DNA from: Burkholderia sp. SRS-46
GTDB taxonomy: Bacteria > Pseudomonadota > Gammaproteobacteria > Burkholderiales > Burkholderiaceae
Direction of reading: 5' to 3'
Assembly: GCF_004343775.1 (NCBI RefSeq)
Contig: NZ_PTXL01000011.1
Span: forward strand, 124,001 to 188,000
DNA: 64,000 nucleotides
The translations under genes were made by a program, and so were the position numbers. Positions 62,726 to 64,000 of the stretch are shown here, piece after piece. Within the stretch, counting starts at the first letter, position 1, and every line of letters starts with the position of its first letter. The notes beneath the pieces were generated by a model. That model saw only the letters and a program-made list of their open reading frames with translations, did no database searches and was not told the DNA's origin.

Positions 62726-63319
62726 TCACCGGAACCCGGAGCGCTGCTGCCCCGGCAGGTATCCGCCGAACCCGGACAGGCTCGGCGCGCTGGCCGCCGT
62801 GGCGGGCGCGGCCGGCGCCACCTCGTCGGCCAGCGTGGCCAGCCCCGGCGCGAGGAAAAGAAACTTCCACTTCCTGTAGGTCTCCGCGCCCTCGAAATCC
62901 GCGTATAGCCGCGGAAAGCCCGCACGCTTGACGGTGGCCTGGTCGACGCTGCTGTAGACGCCGTAGAAGCGATCGGCTCGCCACAGGAACATCCAGTCGG
63001 TGCGTCCGGTCAGCGGATCCGGATACGCGCGCCGCAGATGATGCAGCGGCGTCGGGAAGCGGGTGTCGTCCACCAGTTCGTCGACGCTTTCCGGATACAC
63101 GCGAGCCAGGCGGTAGTAATGCACGATCGCCCTGCGGTACTGGTCGCCGGCGAACAGCAGCTGCTTCTCCTGCTCGCGGCGGCGTTGCAGCGCCCAGACA
63201 TCCAGCGCGCCCGCCAGGGCGATCGACATCAGCATCAGCGCGATCAGCAGCGCCAGCAGCACCAGCCCGCGCTCGCGCGCGGCACGCGGGCGGCACCCGG
63301 CCCGGCCCGCCGTGCTCAT
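62726..63319 (-). CDS. Type II secretion pseudopilin-like membrane protein
   Basis: This encodes 197 residues from MSTAGRAGCRPRAARERG. One N-terminal hydrophobic helix (LVLLALLIALMLMSIALAGA) follows a basic segment ending in G, as in prepilins, but the Glu+5 is absent. The soluble part has a pilin-like YPESVDELVDD, a pattern shared with GspG-like minor subunits. The ATG overlaps the stop of the preceding gene (ATGA), so they are translated together. Probably a minor pseudopilin of a T2SS-like or T4P-like system. Confidence 0.8.
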   Translation of the reverse strand: MSTAGRAGCRPRAARERGLVLLALLIALMLMSIALAGALDVWALQRRREQEKQLLFAGDQYRRAIVHYYRLARVYPESVDELVDDTRFPTPLHHLRRAYPDPLTGRTDWMFLWRADRFYGVYSSVDQATVKRAGFPRLYADFEGAETYRKWKFLFLAPGLATLADEVAPAAPATAASAPSLSGFGGYLPGQQRSGFR

Positions 63320-63705
63320 CGCGCCGCTCCGGCCGCGTGCGGCGGCTCGCCCTGCGCGCTGCTCGCGGGCGCCACGTCGTAGACACCCGGCTTGGTCTCG
63401 TCCGGCGACGCGATCGCCGCCCATTTGTCGTCGCCGTTCACGGGATCGATCGGGACCACGCGCAGGTAATGCTTCTCGACCAGTTCGCCGAGCGTCTCGG
63501 GATACTGGCCGTTGTCGCCGAAGTACTGGTCGATCGCGTTGCGCATCACCGCGATGTTCTGCTGCCGGACCTGCTCCTTCCCGCGTTCGATGCTGTGCAG
63601 GTAGCGCGGCACCGCCAGCGTCAGAAGCAAGCCGATGATGGCCATCACGACCACGATTTCGATCAGCGTGAAGCCGCGCGGTTTGCGCGTGCGAGCGGGT
63701 TTCAT
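63316..63705 (-). CDS. GspG-like type II secretion pseudopilin
   Basis: This encodes 129 residues. A classic prepilin N-terminus has a short basic leader, cleavage at PRG/FTLIEIVVVMAIIGLLLT with Glu at +5, for a PilD/GspO-type peptidase. The C-terminal part has IDQYFGDNGQYPETLGELVE and DPVNGDDKWA, matching the GspG core that binds calcium in the major pseudopilin. It lies 9 nt after the next gene and overlaps the following one: an operon. Confidence 0.92.
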   Translation of the reverse strand: MKPARTRKPRGFTLIEIVVVMAIIGLLLTLAVPRYLHSIERGKEQVRQQNIAVMRNAIDQYFGDNGQYPETLGELVEKHYLRVVPIDPVNGDDKWAAIASPDETKPGVYDVAPASSAQGEPPHAAGAAR

Positions 63706-63714
63706 GATCTGCCA

Positions 63715-64000
63715 TCACCATTGTCTGTACGGGATGCCGTTGATGCCGACGCGTGCGGATTTCGACGTCACGTCGAACACGTCCTTGCCCGCCGCGTCGT
63801 TCCCGGCCGCGCCGGCGGCCGCCGGATCCGGCGGCTGACCGTAGGCGCGCACGCTCCAGGTCTCCTCGGCCGGCGTATCCGGGTCGCCGGCGAAGAACGG
63901 ATCGCGCGGCACGCGACGCAGGAACATCAGCATGCCGCCCTTCGGATCCCGCGCGTCCTTCACGCCCGTCACGAGCACGGCCAGCGACGGCGGATAGCCG
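63715..64000 (-). CDS. GspG-like pseudopilin, 5' part outside the window
   Basis: The C-terminal about 95 residues of a protein on the minus strand; the frame is open through the right edge. It shows the GspG-like end: GYPPSLAVLVTGVKDARDPK, FLRRVPRDPFFAGDP, TWSVRAYGQPPDP, and DVFDVTSKSARVGINGIPYR. The last segment is typical of type II secretion pseudopilins. It stops 9 nt before the next pseudopilin gene and is probably the first of three in a row. Confidence 0.8.
   Translation of the reverse strand, partial: GYPPSLAVLVTGVKDARDPKGGMLMFLRRVPRDPFFAGDPDTPAEETWSVRAYGQPPDPAAAGAAGNDAAGKDVFDVTSKSARVGINGIPYRQW

Noticed and set aside
62238..63386. A 382-codon minus-strand frame covering the unknown fragment
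   Set aside because: The Ser/Thr-rich translation is the antisense of the well-formed plus-strand fragment and of the pseudopilin gene in the wrong frame.
1..64000. CRISPR arrays, tRNA/rRNA genes, insertion sequences, replication origin
   Set aside because: Looked for and not seen: no regularly spaced repeats, no transposase reading frame, no tRNA cloverleaf or rRNA sequence recognised by eye.

Overview
The window is chromosomal DNA of a high-GC betaproteobacterium. Codon use, the density of LysR regulators and the gene families (Porin_4-type porin, OpgC, Tat-exported PenA-like protein, MHS transporter, ESPR/TPS haemagglutinin) point to Burkholderia, most likely the Burkholderia cepacia complex. 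The species is inferred and no rRNA or tRNA gene was seen. Most of the window is ordinary metabolic, transport and regulatory DNA with a few AT-richer or decayed patches.

Layout. 1-2924: remains of a filamentous haemagglutinin (FhaB/CdiA-type exoprotein) on the minus strand. It is broken by a lower-GC insert carrying two small immunity-like genes. 3398-8444: ilvD with its terminator, a Cache-type chemoreceptor and a Glu/Asp-type periplasmic binding protein. 8913-14338: S8 lipoprotein protease, then mgtA behind a roughly 500-nt leader with two upstream reading frames, then a small HTH gene. 14485-23866: LysR, a PBP7-like protein, a MarR/isochorismatase-like pair with a perfect 22-bp palindrome, a cupin, a Tat-exported beta-carbonic anhydrase, an MHS transporter and a MocR regulator. 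24010-30374: YdeP-type molybdoenzyme coupled to a bestrophin, FUSC protein, LysR.

30516-43414: small envelope proteins, then a peptide-transport region. An orphan family-5 binding protein (31540) and a complete rpiR-ddpX-ddpABCDF operon (36161-43023) flank a minus-strand oxalate decarboxylase/Nramp pair (oxdC-mntH). The operon should import D-Ala-D-Ala (murein turnover) peptides and cleave them, but ddpX has a one-base frameshift at a C5 run just after its ATG. 43717-47259: fimbrial-like protein, LysR, a class A beta-lactamase homologue lacking its catalytic Ser and Lys, a degenerate LytM lipoprotein and a 36-residue membrane protein.

47411-55617: LysR, a TauE/SafE permease gene broken by a 77-bp tandem duplication, aldo/keto reductase with divergent LysR, porin, OpgC, esterase, gamma-carbonic-anhydrase-like protein. 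55633-59040: a beta-keto acid cleavage (BKACE) enzyme with about 175 extra residues made of four GW/W repeats, then a decayed MFS gene and a TetR regulator with two copies of one operator. 59244-62690: cysteine desulfurase fused to a DUF442-type sulfur-transferase/phosphatase domain, small unknown genes and a coding-like fragment. 62726-64000: three pseudopilin-like genes of a type II-secretion-like cluster running off the right edge.

The best candidates for undescribed biology are the GW-repeat BKACE enzyme, the desulfurase-DUF442 fusion, the catalytically dead beta-lactamase homologue and the mgtA leader.
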